In this document: positions 6,303 to 6,350 of the stretch, one piece after another
How the letters are laid out: every line of letters starts with the position of its first letter
Position numbering within the stretch: position 1 is the stretch's first letter
Source: Eubacteriales bacterium
Lineage (GTDB): Bacteria > Bacillota > Clostridia > Peptostreptococcales > Anaerovoracaceae
Reading direction: 5' to 3'
DNA: 6,350 nucleotides
Assembly (NCBI GenBank): GCA_028691625.1
Contig: JAQUYZ010000105.1
Span: forward strand, 1 to 6,350
Made by a program: the position numbers and the translations under genes
Notes under the pieces: generated by a model
The model's input: the letters and a program-made list of their open reading frames with translations, nothing else
Databases searched by the model: none
Told to the model about the DNA's origin: nothing

Positions 6303-6333
6303 CAAAATTACATCTTTTATCCTGAATTCCAAG
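6303..6333 (-). promoter_or_regulatory. Bacteroidota-type promoter of tRNA-Cys
   Basis: On the minus strand TAATTTTG (6310-6303) exactly fits the -7 consensus TAnnTTTG. CTTG (6333-6330) lies 19 bases upstream, a near match to the -33 TTTG at the expected spacing. The -7 box ends 14 bases before the mature tRNA 5' end (6288), which fits a short leader removed by RNase P. It is the clearest promoter in the window and a good indicator of phylum. Confidence 0.65.
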
Positions 6334-6350
6334 AAAATTTCGCAATTAAT

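Noticed and set aside
1..6350. CRISPR arrays, insertion sequences, transposases, toxin-antitoxin or phage-defence genes
   Set aside because: I looked for regularly spaced repeats, terminal inverted repeats and characteristic motifs on both strands and saw none.

Overview
The window reads as part of a cell-surface polysaccharide locus (O-antigen or capsule type) from a member of the Bacteroidota. Three things support that placement. Bacteroidota-type promoter boxes (-7 TAnnTTTG) lie in front of a tRNA gene and in front of a glycosyltransferase operon. Clear Shine-Dalgarno sequences are absent at the starts examined. The genes are tightly packed with overlapping starts and stops. No species can be named from the sequence alone.

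Layout: there are two divergent gene sets around a 311-base AT-rich intergenic region (2360-2670). Leftward (minus strand) run an ABC-2 polysaccharide export permease of Wzm type (1604-2359), its ATPase of Wzt type (831-1607), and a GT2 glycosyltransferase with an N-terminal coiled coil (from 850, continuing past the left edge). Rightward (plus strand) run two GT4 glycosyltransferases (2671-3693, MtfB-like; 3690-4799, WbaZ-like) and a polytopic membrane protein of the O-antigen ligase/polymerase family (4792-6051). Neighbouring genes within each set overlap by 4 to 20 bases, so each set is very likely one operon. A convergent tRNA-Cys(GCA) gene on the minus strand (6218-6288) closes the right end, with its own promoter and a terminator-like element between it and the polysaccharide genes.

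How the genes would work together (inference from families): the GT2 and GT4 enzymes build a glycan on a lipid carrier at the inner face of the inner membrane, and the Wzm/Wzt pair moves the lipid-linked glycan across that membrane. The Wzy_C-family protein then acts on the periplasmic side, most simply as the ligase that attaches the glycan to lipid A-core. The ATPase has only the nucleotide-binding domain and no C-terminal carbohydrate-binding domain. The GT4 pair belongs to two subfamilies whose characterised members include mannosyltransferases, but sugar specificity cannot be read from the sequence.

I do not see a clearly undescribed system. The least ordinary parts are the coiled-coil plus basic linker in front of the GT2 domain, the ligase-or-polymerase question for the last gene, and the interleaved inverted repeats beside the tRNA.
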